Assembly: GCF_036373705.1 (NCBI RefSeq)
Contig: NW_027102659.1
Location: 744,001-808,000, forward strand
Length of the DNA: 64,000 nt
Reading direction: 5' to 3'
From: Amia ocellicauda
Taxonomy: Eukaryota > Chordata > Actinopteri > Amiiformes > Amiidae
Shown piece by piece: positions 1 through 10,793 of the stretch. Each line of letters starts with the position of its first letter. The stretch's first letter is position 1. The position numbers were made by a program, and so were the translations under genes. Below the pieces are notes generated by a model, which was not told the origin of the DNA, made no database searches, and saw only the letters and a list, made by a program, of their open reading frames with translations.

Positions 1-1475
1 GAGAACCGTAACCTTTCAAGAATCTGAAAGGCCGTCAGCCCCGGTATCTGATAGCTGTGAGTATATATCTGCAGCCTGTTAGAGGTTAAAGCTTTTTATA
101 AAGCGGTGTGGTTAAAGGTTAAACATGTCTCTTACCTTCACAGCGGTGCAAAAAGCTAAACCAGCCGAAAAACATAAGAAACGATTATTCTGTGGAGGTA
201 AGTAAGATCTTTCAAACTTTAATGTTTTTAAAAGGGCTTTGTTTGCCCGTTGAGGGCTAATATTTAAGCGATGGGTGACCGTTTCCTGTAGGGCGGGGGG
301 TTCTGGGAAAGATCTTTAGAAGTCCGGACAGGTCTAGGCTTGTTTCTGGGGAACGTGTTTAGAAATGACCGATTGCCGTACCGTCTGGTTAGGAAGTAAA
401 GCCGTCCGAAAGGGTTTAGTAAGTTGTTTGGCTTATCTCCCGCTATTATACTTCTGTTTTAAAGTGGTTGTAGGAAAAGGCTTGAAGGTGTTCATTGTAT
501 TTAATATTTAAACAGATCGTGAAAACGTTTGTGAAACAGGAAGTCCCGGGATCAGGAAGCGTTTACACTTGGAAGGTTCGTTTAAAAATGAAATGTTGTT
601 GTGTGTGTGTGTGTTTTATTAACAATATTACAGTTTTTAAAGAAACATTTAAGAAACAGTTTATTTACAGCGGCTTCTCTGTTTTACATTTATTATCAAG
701 TCCTAATAAATATATTGTCTGTAAATAATAAGGCGTTGTAGTGAATGTCTAAGGCTATTTTCAAAGGTCTAAAAAAGCTAAAGGTTTTGAATGTCCTGGA
801 CATGTTGTTTTAAGTTTGATTTCTGTCGCCGTTTAAAGATGTAAATGTAATGTATATTTTTATTCTTCCCAAGACTCTTGGGATAGTCATTCTGTGAATG
901 AGCTATTGATGACAATTACCCCGTCTAAGTGGGATCAAACATCTTCCCCGGTGAGATCACCGAGAGGATCCCCCACGGTGGTCTTGGAGACCCCCCAACA
1001 TCTACTCAGGCCACAGCCTTCTGGGGGTAATTCAACACCCCAGATTCAGCCCGCCGCATTGTCGGGCGGAACAAATACAGGCATCCAACAACCTCAGGGG
1101 TCGCCGTCAGTCAGGGCTGACACACCACCCAACGACGGCCTGGTTTCAACATCGTCCCCCCAGACCCGTTTCTTGGCTACAGAAACGCGGAACAGTACCC
1201 CGCGCTTGGCCAGGGTGTCACCGCAAAGGCCTTCTTGGTCTCCGTCCATGAGTATACACTCGCTCCTTGCCTCCTTCGACCGAGATTTACCGGAGCGACC
1301 ATCCTTTGAAGCTGAGCCAGGCCACCAGCCCCCGGAGCTTCTTCCTGAAGGTCGGCATGAGTTGCTACATACTTTGTTACAAAATCAAAGACTTGTGTTA
1401 GTGGGGCAAAACCTGGTGATAGAGAGCCAAAACACCCTTATTAATACCCTTACTAACGAATTGTACCGTATTTAA
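1..1475 (+). CDS. Spliced gene of unknown function, exons 4 (part) to 7, copy 1
   Basis: Visible exons are 1-56 (end of exon 4), 144-197, 516-575 and 874-1475. Each junction has GT donor and AG acceptor dinucleotides and each intron interrupts its codon in phase 1. The last exon continues the reading frame into a 193-codon stretch rich in Ser, Pro and Thr, ending in a Leu/Gln/Asn-rich helix-like tail (roughly the last 45 residues) that could form a coiled coil. No lesion is seen in the visible part. The full structure is described at copy 2 (15951-17992). No family recognised. Confidence 0.6.
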
Positions 1476-1521
1476 TGTTTTAATAGACACAAAACGCCTT
1501 ACTATTGTGGGTTGTTGGAAA

Positions 1522-1527
1522 AATAAA
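1522..1527 (+). terminator. Poly(A) signal after the spliced gene
   Basis: AATAAA lies 47 bases after the spliced gene's stop codon in an A-rich stretch, and is repeated as a second AATAAA-like element a few bases on. The same site is present in copies 2, 3 and 4. Confidence 0.5.
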
Positions 1528-1658
1528 AAATAAATTAAAAAATGTCCTGACTTGGTAAAAGAACTCACAAACTAAAGGATTATGAACAAGCTAGGGCCCC
1601 AAAAAGACCTTCCCGAGAGAACATCCCCGGCCCTGTTGTGAACTCCTCTGATGTCCCA

Positions 1659-2456
1659 ATGAACCTGGAACTATTACAAATGATAAATGATTTAAATAAC
1701 CCCCAATTACCACCGATAGAATGTGAATTAACAGAATTACCGGTGAACCCCGACCTGTTACAGATGGTCAATGATCTAAATAACCACCTCCCACCGGTAG
1801 CGCTTATAGAGGTTCACCCCCTAGTTCACCCCGATTTGTTTGAAATGGTGGAGGCTTTGGAGGAGCTACCCCGACCAAATTCTGCCCCTATTATAAATGA
1901 TTTGAAACAATTAGAACACAGGATGGCGGCAGAAGCAGCCATCACTATAGAGGAGGGTCTTGACATTAACCGGTTGGATATCTTTGAAGGACTTTTACAG
2001 GCTTTAAATGAGCCTCCTCAAAAAGGGGGTTTTGTAGATGTCAGCAGTGGGGGTGTTTGGAATTTGGAGGGTTCTGAGACTGATAAGGCTGTGGAGGACA
2101 TGCTCTGTGAGAATGTAGGGGGTGAAGGCTTTGTTCAAAATGATGATGTGTCCAAGAGTACCAGTGATCCCGTGATTATAGATAGACCGGCCTATAACAA
2201 TTTTGAAATGATTCAGCGTTTTAATTTTGCAGAACTTTTAAATTGTGACAATTATGCAGAAATATTTGTCAACATATACGAGGCCTTGCAGAAAATGCTT
2301 GAACAGGTTGCTGAAAGGGTCAGACCTCGAGATGTTGTACAGTTAGAACTCAGAGGGGATGATTTGTTTAGCAACCTATCTGTAATGCTGAGTGGAGATA
2401 ATTTAGACATCTGGCTAAAATCGAAGCGTTATTGCAAAGTAACGCAGCCATCATAG
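1659..2456 (+). CDS. Repeat-bearing protein of unknown function, copy 1
   Basis: This is a 265-codon ORF counted from its first in-frame ATG. The N-terminal third has three leucine-rich repeats of about 27-28 residues, with cores near residues 5-8, 33-36 and 60-63 (LLQM, LLQM, LFEM), each followed by an Asn/Glu-Asp-Leu helix-like segment. The rest is acidic and helical in composition. The frame is open for 36 codons upstream of this ATG, back to a TGA at 1548-1550, and an ATG-Ser pair precedes that TGA. The identical TGA occurs in all four copies, so either the gene starts at 1659 or the ancestor already carried a nonsense codon. The 3' end comes 23 bases before the polymerase ATG. Family not recognised. 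Confidence 0.6.
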   Translation: MNLELLQMINDLNNPQLPPIECELTELPVNPDLLQMVNDLNNHLPPVALIEVHPLVHPDLFEMVEALEELPRPNSAPIINDLKQLEHRMAAEAAITIEEGLDINRLDIFEGLLQALNEPPQKGGFVDVSSGGVWNLEGSETDKAVEDMLCENVGGEGFVQNDDVSKSTSDPVIIDRPAYNNFEMIQRFNFAELLNCDNYAEIFVNIYEALQKMLEQVAERVRPRDVVQLELRGDDLFSNLSVMLSGDNLDIWLKSKRYCKVTQPS

Positions 2457-2479
2457 CTGATGAAAGTCTGTCTCTGGTA

Positions 2480-5400
2480 ATGAATGTGGTTCGTAACCCT
2501 GAGGGTGGGGTGCTTAGAAGACTGTCGAAATGCTTGAAGAACGACATAATTAGGACCAAGCTCAGGCAATTAGTGGTGAGTTCCAGTGGGGACAATAAGC
2601 TCTGTTTTGCTTACAGTTTAATAAAATTACTCACCCCCGACATGCCTGAACCCCAAGCTCTGCAAGAGGCTTTAATGCTTCATCAGAGGGCCGGCTTAAA
2701 CTCTCAACAGATGGTTGCCTTTTCAGACATCACCAAGTTTGAGGAGTTGTTGTCTTTAAAAATTGTTGTGTGGTACCGTTGTGAGGTAAAGGAAGTATTT
2801 GTGAAATTTCAGACACATCCTGAAACCCATACACAGACACTGTTTCTCTTCCTAAGTGATAGTCATTACTTTGGAATAAAGAGTTTGACGGCTTTTTTGG
2901 GTTGTTCGTATGTTTGTCATTGTTGTTATAAGGCCTTCAATGATAAGCTTAAGCACCGCTGTGACGGTTACTGTAACGTCTGATTCAATCCCCAATGTTG
3001 TAAGGGTTTGGCCCCTACCATCCGATGAAAAGATTGCTTAAGGATTTGTCTCTCTGCGTTCTGTTTTTCCGAGCATAAGGTACAGAGGGCCGCTGCTGAG
3101 GGGGTTAAAAAACTGAGTTATTGTGATCAAACTAAATATTGCCCGCAGTGTTGCCTCCAGTACCGTTTTCATGAGGTTAAACCACACAAATGTCTGGAGC
3201 CGAGATGCAGGATCTGTAATGCTGATTTAACCCCGGGGTCCGAACACCAGTGCTTTATTCAGCCGGTTAAAAAGGAGCCGCCGCACAACCGGTATGTCTT
3301 TTTTGCTTTTGAATGCCGGCAAGAAAACGGGGTCCACGTTGCTAATTATATACACTGTATTGACATGTTGGATCGTGAGTGGTCAGCTAGCGGTGAGAGT
3401 TGTGTCAGGGAAATCATTACGCGGTATCGCGGTCCAAAATACCTCAATTACACATTTATTGCCCACAATGCTAAGGGTTATGATTCTTACATTTTGATGA
3501 AGTATCTGGTGGAAAATGGGGTGACCCCAAAAATAATAGCTCAGGGTAGCAAGATCATGTGTTTCACCGACGAAGCTTTCAACTAACGTTACATAGACTC
3601 GTTAAATTTCCTCCCCATTAAATTGAGCGCTTTGCCTAAGGCTCTGGGTTTTGAGGCTCAGAAGAAAGGTTGGTTCTGCCATTTTTTTAATACTAAGGAC
3701 ACTCAAAATTATCGAGGGTCCTACCCGCCCGCCTCTTATTATGGGGTTGATACTATGATGTCTCATGAGAGGGACGAATTCTTTAAATGGTACAATACCG
3801 AGAAGAGATGGCCGCTTATTGTAAAAATGATGTGGTGATCCTTAAAGAAGCCTGTGTGCGTTTCTGCGCCGAGGTTATCAACACATCAGGTCTCGACCCT
3901 TTGCAAAGTGTGACCATAGCGTCTCTCTGCATGAAAATGTATCGGTCCAATTTCTTGCAGAAAAACACTATAGTGGTCACCACTTCTGACAACTATCGTG
4001 CTAGACAAAAGAACTTTTCGACTGTCTCCATACAGTGGCTGGAATACCTGAGTGCCCGGGATAACATCTTCATCAGACATGCTTTAAATCAAGGGAAAGT
4101 CAAAATGGGGCCTTACTACTTAGACGGTTTTAGCGACGTGGCCGGGCGGCGTACCGCTTATGAGTTTGCTGGTTGTATTTACCATGGCTGTCCTCAGTGC
4201 TTCGACCCAAACACCTTTAACCCCGTAACACAAAAACTCTGCGGTGATATGTACTATGATTTCCAGGAACGAATTGAAACTTTAAAAAACACCTATGGTT
4301 TGAACGTGCTGGTGATTTGGGAACACGAGTGGACGACCCTGAAGCAACAGGATGCGGGGGTACAACGGTTTATGGAAACCTTGGACTTTCCTGAACGTCT
4401 AGAGCCCCGGGATGCGTTATTTGGGGGTCGTACCAACGCCCTCTGTTTACATTATGAGGTAAAGGAGGGTGAGAGAGTAGATTACTATGATTTCACCAGT
4501 CTGTACCCTTATGTCAACAAGACCAAAATGTACCCGGTGGGGCGTCCAACCATTGTTTATCGTGACTTTCTCAAAATCGGACATTTCTTTGGTTTGATCA
4601 AAGTCACCATGTACCCTCCTCGTGAGCTGTTCTTACCCGTGTTGCCTTACAGGTGTTCGGGAAAATTGATGTTCCCTCTGTGTAGAACGTGTGTGGAAAC
4701 TGAAAATCAAACTACCTCTTGTCTGCACAGTGATGAAGAGAGAGCGCTGACGGGTGTCTGGTGTAGCATTGAGCTTGACAAGGCGGTGGAGAAAGGTTAC
4801 AGAGTCGGTAAGGTGTATGAGGTTTGGCATTTTTCTGAAAAACCTGATACTCTTTTTGCTGATTACATTATGACCCATCTGAAAGGGAAACAGGAGGCAT
4901 CGGGCTATCCCTCATGGTGTGTTGACTCCGCGGCCAAAGAGCGATACGTTCATCAATATTTTGAAAAGGAAGAGATCCGTCTAGAGCCGGGGAACATAAC
5001 TGTAAACCCCGCCAAGAGACAAATGTCCAAACTGATTTTAAACAGTCTGTGAGGTAAGTTTGGGGAAAGAAATTACCGTCTAAACACAACCATGATTAAA
5101 ACCCCTGAACAGTTTATAGAATTTATGTTTTCCAAACAACATGCAGTATCACACTTTCAATTCTTAAATGACCACGTGGCACAGGTCCAGTGGAGGGCCC
5201 CTAAAGATTTCCCCACCAAACAGGGGAACGTTAATGTTTTCATAGCGGTTTTTACCACGGCTTACGCCCGGCTTGAACTGTACAACTTAATGGATCAGTT
5301 GCAGGAACGCACGCTCTATCATGATACTGACTCTGTAATCTTTGTCACCAGGCCAGGGGATTGGGTCCCTCCCCTCGGGGACTACCTTGGGGAGTTAACG

Positions 5401-5745
5401 AGCGAACTAGATCCTCAGGACCACATAGTGGAGTTTGTTTCAGGGGGTCCTAAGACTTACGCATACAGAACGGCTGCGGGTAAGACCTGTATGAAAGTTA
5501 AGGGTTTCACTCTGAAACATTGTAACAACAAGCTCATTAACATCAAGTCTCTGACGACCCTGGTAGAAAGTTTTGTAACCGAGAAAGACGCGCCTCCTCG
5601 TGAGATTATTACAGCCGGAAATCAGATCTATCGCAATAAAAAGGGGTACACGTTGGAAAATAGATCACTAAACAAACGGTTCAGGGTGGTGTACAATAAA
5701 AGAGTCTTGAAGACTGATTATACCACTCTGCCTTATGGATATTAG
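2480..5745 (+). pseudogene. polB: Protein-primed family B DNA polymerase, broken, copy 1
   Basis: Homologous along its length to the better preserved copy at 18997-22286, where the motifs are described. Lesions seen: TGA at 2981-2983 and TGA at 3026-3028 (both replace Cys codons in the cysteine-rich segment), the TAA at 3584-3586 shared by every copy, a 25-base deletion at about 3798 that shifts the frame, and TGA at 5050-5052 replacing the Trp of the motif B region. The first exonuclease motif has Ala for Asp (GCT at 3305-3307). The C-terminal part is in frame and intact to 5745, and its last 11 bases overlap the ATPase start. Confidence 0.9.
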
Positions 5746-6406
5746 CGGTGGTTTTGATAACAGACTTCAACACCCTTTCTCCTGTATTATAGCCGGTCCC
5801 TCCAATTCGGGGAAGAGCTATCTTATAAAGAACATCATAGAAGATGTGGACGCAACCGTGTCCCAAGCTCTTGACAACATAGTGTGGTGTTACTCTTGCT
5901 GGCAACCTCTCTACGATGATTTGGCTTCGAAAAAAAATAATCTGAAATTTGTGCAAGGTCTCCCCGCCTCGTTGTGTGACGATGACTTGTTCCCGCCCGG
6001 TCAAACTAATCTAGTGATCCTTGATGACCTGATGGAGCAGGCCGGTGACAACAGTGAAGTGGAAAAAGCTTTCACAAAGTACACTCATCATAGGAATTTA
6101 AGTATTATTTATTTAGTTCAAAATCTATTTTTTCAAGGTAAAAAAAGCCGCACTATTAATTTAAATGCCAATTATATAATTCTTTTTAAAAACCCCAGAG
6201 ATAAACTACAGGTCACCGTCTTGGCTCGTCAAATGTACCCTAACCAGACCAAGTTCTTTTTGGAGGCATTTGAGGATGCCACCAAAAAACCCTACGGGTA
6301 CTTGATTGCGGACTTAAAAACACAAACCCCAGAAGACTTTCGCCTCAGAACAGGTTTGTGCCCGCCCGATTGGCCGGCAGTGTATGTGCTAAAGAAAAGG
6401 AAATAA
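5735..6406 (+). CDS. Genome-packaging ATPase (FtsK/HerA/A32-like), copy 1
   Basis: This 223-aa protein is the only uninterrupted copy of four. The P-loop GPSNSGKS is at residues 21-28 and a Walker B strand NLVILDD at 92-98; a conserved Asn near residue 130 (LVQN) fits the sensor position of this ATPase class. In Polintons and related viruses this enzyme is thought to drive DNA into the preformed capsid. The start ATG overlaps the end of the polymerase frame by 11 bases, and the small basic-protein gene begins 4 bases after its stop, so these genes form a tight + strand cassette. Length is typical of the family. Confidence 0.9.
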   Translation: MDISGGFDNRLQHPFSCIIAGPSNSGKSYLIKNIIEDVDATVSQALDNIVWCYSCWQPLYDDLASKKNNLKFVQGLPASLCDDDLFPPGQTNLVILDDLMEQAGDNSEVEKAFTKYTHHRNLSIIYLVQNLFFQGKKSRTINLNANYIILFKNPRDKLQVTVLARQMYPNQTKFFLEAFEDATKKPYGYLIADLKTQTPEDFRLRTGLCPPDWPAVYVLKKRK

Positions 6407-6410
6407 ATAA

Positions 6411-6746
6411 ATGTCTGTTCGGATTAAAAGAAATCTGCCGCTTTTGCAAATGTTATTTGAGGGGAGCCCGCGCCATAGGAAAGCTGTGCTGGCAGGGCCC
6501 CCCTCGGATTTGATCGAGACCCTGTGTGAAATAGCTTTTAACATCTTACGCGGTAATATACCCCTAACCCCTTCTCAACATTCTAAACTCAAAAAACAAA
6601 AAGCGGTTATCAAGATCATCGCTAATAAGAAGTATTCTATTAAAAGAAAAAGAAAGAAGATTAATCAAACCGGGGGTTTTATAGGACCGCTGTTGAGCAT
6701 AGCCGTGCCTTTCCTAACCAGTCTTCTAGCTTCCAGAGTGGGTTAA
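6411..6746 (+). CDS. Small basic Polinton protein with hydrophobic tail, copy 1
   Basis: A 111-aa protein, open in all four copies. A helical N-terminal domain (residues 1-65) is followed by a Lys/Arg-rich stretch (about residues 60-85) and a hydrophobic C-terminal segment after a Gly-Gly pair (residues 89-110). Proteins of this shape recur in animal Polintons between the ATPase and capsid genes. A core or DNA-condensing or membrane-active virion role is a guess from composition, and the Gly-Gly could be a protease site. The next gene starts 2 bases after its stop. Confidence 0.7.
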   Translation: MSVRIKRNLPLLQMLFEGSPRHRKAVLAGPPSDLIETLCEIAFNILRGNIPLTPSQHSKLKKQKAVIKIIANKKYSIKRKRKKINQTGGFIGPLLSIAVPFLTSLLASRVG

Positions 6747-6748
6747 TA

Positions 6749-7429
6749 ATGGAATATGCTCAGAAAATGTTTTTGATCCCTCAGGAGCAGCTTGAGAAAC
6801 TGAGAAAAAATGTTGTCGGGCCAGAGCCCATTAGACAAACGGCCGAAAACAACCTGGACTCTGAAATGAAAGCTATACAGGCCAGGGCCGATTTAAATCA
6901 GTATTCCAAAGCCCAGTTGTATACCAACACGTTACAGCGCTACCTCCGTCTGGTTAGACAGGGTGAAAAAGATCAAAACATTTTAACTTTAACGGTGACC
7001 GAACCTGTTGAGAGTTCAGAGGGAGATGTTGTAACGGATGTTTTGAGAAACATGCCGGCCAGAAGCAAAAGACATGCAGAATATATCCTGCACAAAATGG
7101 TTCAGAAACCGCGGGTAACGGCTTGGAATGAACAGGGTGAATTTGTTTTTAAAGGACAACTGATCAAAGGTTCACACATGTTTGATTTGTTGAAGAGTGT
7201 CACTAGCACTAATAAGGTACCCGATAGTCGCCGACCTGTAGGCTGGAATGCTTTCCTATAGGCGATGGCCTGTCTGAACATGCCCCAATCCACAGTTCCT
7301 AACCAGGAAACGCGACAAAAAATCCGTCTGTGTAAAGAGGTGGAGCCTGATCTGACTCCGATATCTCATTACTCTGACCGTGCTGAGCGACCATCCTCAG
7401 GATCTATCCATCGTTGGGAAGCTTATTAA
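6749..7429 (+). pseudogene. Conserved Polinton protein (247-aa family), damaged copy 1
   Basis: Compared with the complete form at 41455-42198, this copy has a 63-base in-frame deletion near 6992 and a nonsense codon TAG at 7259-7261 (Gln codon elsewhere) that removes the last 56 codons. The N-terminal half reads normally and is highly charged and helical. Function unknown. Confidence 0.75.
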
Positions 7430-7608
7430 TCTCATGTTTTTATTTGTCTCCCCTGTAAATAATGACCCGACAAACAATTTTTTATTTTATTTTTTTTATT
7501 TTCAAATGTTGTACATTTATTTATAACATAACCCCTGCTTTGTATAAGAATTGTGTTGAATAAAAACAAAACTAATGATTAAAAGGCTGTTTTCATTATT
7601 TTTTCACC
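7430..7608. terminator. Convergent poly(A) region, copy 1
   Basis: The + strand cassette and the - strand cassette meet here. AATAAA on the + strand is at 7559-7564 and the - strand signal (TTTATT as read on +) is at 7516-7521, so each transcript should run past the other signal and the 3' ends overlap by roughly 50 bases. The region is very A/T rich. Equivalent signals: copy 2 at 24166-24171 and 24123-24128; copy 3 at 42328-42333 and 42285-42290; copy 4 at 59266-59271 and 59223-59228. Confidence 0.6.
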
Positions 7609-8181
7609 TTAACACGCATGACATCTATTAAAATCCTCACAAGAACACCCCATCTGTATACATGGCTGGCTAGGGTCGTAAGTCATTGTGTTATAAGGGG
7701 GGGTCCACAGTGTCCTGACAAACTCTGCCACTTTTTTATCATTTTGGCCTAAATCCTCACTGTACAAGGCCATAATATCGGGGTATGACCTTCCTTTAGA
7801 TCTATGATATAAGAAAAACACACAGTGTTGACCACAAGTGAAGGTCTGAAGACTTTGTACTTGACGACAGCTGTAAATGCTTTCTTGACAGTTGTTGAGC
7901 AGAAAGTTATTGATCTTCCGAGGGAAAGGTCTGAAATCTGGGGGGTTTCCATAGGAATCAAAAAATTCACCACGTTGGTCCTCCCTTAGATAAATAACCA
8001 GCCAATGTTCTCCGGGCATATTTTTAGGGTGTGTGTTGATTATGTACATTGCAGGTAAATTCTTGATCTTAAATTTAGGCAGCTGATCGCAGGCGTAGAC
8101 TCCTTGAAACAGTTTCCGTGAGCCGGCCAGGGCATTCATGATGTGGTTGAGCTCTCTGGTGTTCATTTTAATAATAATCAT
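7609..8181 (-). CDS. Adenain-like cysteine protease, copy 1
   Basis: A 190-aa protein of the adenovirus protease family, which matures virion proteins. The likely catalytic residues are His59 in GEHW, Asp75 in FFDSYG, Gln109 and Cys116 in TCGQHC; the Gln-to-Cys spacing of 7 matches adenain. The frame begins at the ATG overlapping the end of the major capsid gene; a second ATG six codons on (Met6) could be the real start. Free Cys and His residues are abundant at the C-terminus. Uninterrupted in copies 1, 3 and 4. Confidence 0.88.
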   Translation of the reverse strand: MIIIKMNTRELNHIMNALAGSRKLFQGVYACDQLPKFKIKNLPAMYIINTHPKNMPGEHWLVIYLREDQRGEFFDSYGNPPDFRPFPRKINNFLLNNCQESIYSCRQVQSLQTFTCGQHCVFFLYHRSKGRSYPDIMALYSEDLGQNDKKVAEFVRTLWTPPYNTMTYDPSQPCIQMGCSCEDFNRCHAC

Positions 8182-9459
8182 ACAGAACGTTTCTCCTCTG
8201 ATGCACCTCAATAATGTTGTCAAACACAGCATACACGACCATATTTACAGTGCGTGGTAGAGGCTGCTTGAAACGCATCTCCAAACGCATATTGCCCGTC
8301 TTCATCAGTGAAAAATGTTGTCCACACTCTTCGTCAGGGGTCAGGTTGAAACCGTACAGGGTGTAACCGCTGCAGTATTCCCGGCGATCGATCAGCAGAG
8401 TTTGATCCTTGAGATGGCGACCCTTAGCCAGTACTAGACTGTAATATTCACGAACCGCATTGCCGTTTTCAAAGTCAGGTTGAAAAGGTCTGGATGGAAC
8501 CTGCACACCATCGACGTACAATACTATAAATTCCACGTTATAATGTTTAAAGTTAAAGGGGTTCTTGTTGTAAACCCCGGTAAATGCATCATTATCCACG
8601 AGACCTATAATAACCTGTTTTGGGAGCTGTCCTAGAAACAGATTTTCCTGGTTCATCACCCGTGTCCCTGCGGGGATACTGTGGACTTTCATATAGACTC
8701 TTTCGATCGGGTACTTAACGCCTGCGCGTGTCCTAGTTTAACCGCCGGGGAGACGGACACTTTTTTCACAAACAGCGAGGCCGATAATATGCTCAGTTTA
8801 TATTTTTCAGTATCAGGGGTCATCAGACAAAAAGCACTTTTACTACGGATCATTTTAATTTTTATGTCTACCCCGTTGAGCATGAGTTTTTCTTGGAAAA
8901 ATATGTCTGCATGGATATGCCCCATTAGCTCAAAGGTCCTCCCTTCTGTTGAAGAGGCCGTTCTTTTTTGCAAACCCTTATTGAGTCCCTCTGGATCCTT
9001 GTCGTCCATAGCTTCCGGGATGTCTTTGAAGAAAAGGCCGGGGCTGTACTGTTTGCTTAGGGTCTCCTCACTATAATTAAGTTTACACTCCATCATGGCT
9101 CTATAGGGGTAAGTATTGCTGCTTTGACTAATGAGCCGATCTCCCAGGGTCACATCCACCTGTGAAAACATGGTGGCCACCGGGTAATTGATGACCCCAG
9201 CGTTGGTCGTCTTCTCGATTGCATCGCCATCCTAATCAGTCACTTTTCAGTTCATTAAAATAAATGTGTTATTCAAATCAATATAATCCTCGCCATTGCC
9301 AGCTATAAAAAACTCCAGAGGGGCCGTGTCTGAAATTGCAGAAAGAGGGGGAATCTCTACATATATGATCTTATCTATACTCGTTTGAGTGTATGGAACT
9401 GTAAACAGATCCAGTTCTGATTTGACGCATTCTTCCGATAGACTGTGGACAAAAGACAT
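8168..9459 (-). pseudogene. Major capsid protein (double jelly-roll), broken, copy 1
   Basis: Same protein as the complete 435-aa forms at 24775-26082 and 42937-44244. Two lesions are visible: a 16-base deletion near 8707 that shifts the frame, and a TAG at 9232-9234 (read on the - strand) that interrupts the protein about 75 codons from the start. The 3' end overlaps the protease start. Confidence 0.9.
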
Positions 9460-9461
9460 GT

Positions 9462-9949
9462 TTAAAAGATGTATCCTGAGGCTCTATTTTTCTTTCTTTG
9501 AGACTTTCTTTTTGCAGGTTTTTTCTTGTGCTGCTTCCTTCTCCGAGTGTTTCCACAATATGTTGGAGAATGAGAGATTCTTCGTTTTTTGTTAGCCACA
9601 GATCATCGTCGCCCTGGTGGACACATGCTGTTTCTTCTTTTACCCCCCCTCCTCGCCATTACCATGAGACCCGAACCCTCCTGATGCTCATGGCTAGCTG
9701 CTCGGTACATAACATTGGTGAACACGTCACTAACAATATTTTTAGCCGCTGATTTCAAGTGGGGTCTGGCTATAGCAAAGCCTCTCTTAAGCAGGGGTAC
9801 GGCCATTCTAAAGAGACCACGAAAGAGTCCTCCTAGACCGGCGCCATACATTGTGGGGGCTCCTACAAAACCGGGCAAGCCGTTCCATCTTGCATCTTGT
9901 AATAATCCACATAGGCGCTAGGATCTACATAACCCCTCGAGGTAGCCAT
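9462..9949 (-). pseudogene. Basic virion-type protein, frameshifted, copy 1
   Basis: Relative to the open form at 61185-61673 this copy lacks one base near 9885 (shared with copies 2 and 3) and has a TGA at about 9603 where the other copies read Arg. The middle, including a Gly-rich amphipathic segment, is retained. Confidence 0.7.
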
Positions 9950-9950
9950 T

Positions 9951-10793
9951 TTAATAATGTACACACTGTTTCAGGGGTCGAAAATGTAGTTTGACATTAA
10001 CTTTACCGAAGCGGAAGGGTACGTTGATATTCTGATCCGATTTTACTTCGATCGTGATGTTGTCAAAGTGGGTCTTTGAGACTGGTACGTAGTGTGGCTT
10101 GTCATAAGTAATTGTGACCATGTCATTGCTTTTACCTTTAATAAGTACATTTCTCAAAAGGGGGACATAACTATCCCCGACCCTCTGGTGGGTTATGATA
10201 TCCGTATACACATAAAGAGTGTAAAAGCCGCCCCACCACTTCTGAGAACCTGCTCTCTGTGTCAGAATAGAACCCTAATATACGCCCCAGTTGGCCGCTG
10301 GTTTGAATGCTAATACCTGGTTTTGACACCTTGTACACTCTGTTTTTAATAGGGTTGTAATATAGCTTGATGTTGGGGGTGCCTTCTGAGAACTGTTTAT
10401 GAATCTCATCTAATATTTTATCCACATTGTCATAATAACCTCCTTGTATCGTGAATATCCATTGATTTTAACATCATCAAAAATGGCGAAGGTGGCATCC
10501 TTATCTTGTAAAACAGCCCAAGTGTAAGGATACTGTATTTCCGCCAACCCCACTTCCCACGACCCCCTTAGATCTATAGATTTTCCAAATTGTACCGTGT
10601 AACTGGATATTTCATTTTTAGGGTATATATCGAGAGAGGCGTTACTGGGTAGAGTCACGTAGAAGCCTCCTGATTCCATCTTGAGTACCGAAAGTAATGC
10701 CCCCATCACACCCGCGGGCATGTTGTTATAAGGATTGAATATCGCAAACCTGTTGTTCCGGGACCCAACTATTGAACTTTTCAGGCCATCCAA
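9951..10793 (-). pseudogene. Penton-like minor capsid protein, broken, copy 1
   Basis: Homologous to copies at 26576-27422, 44738-45584 and 61675-62521. It has a private 4-base deletion near 10465 that breaks the frame, in addition to the frame break near 10230-10265 found in all copies. The 5' end overlaps the integrase 3' end in another frame. Confidence 0.85.

Noticed and set aside
495-728. 77-codon frame over exon 6 and intron 6, repeated in all copies
   Set aside because: It starts in an intron, is read in a different frame from the spliced gene, runs through a TG microsatellite, and is cut short in copy 2. It could only be an intron-retention product.
7749-7973. 74-codon frame on the - strand inside the protease gene, in all copies
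   Set aside because: Shifted frame of the protease, with no start context and no domain.
8681-9076. + strand frames of 95-131 codons opposite the capsid gene
   Set aside because: Antisense shadows of the major capsid protein.
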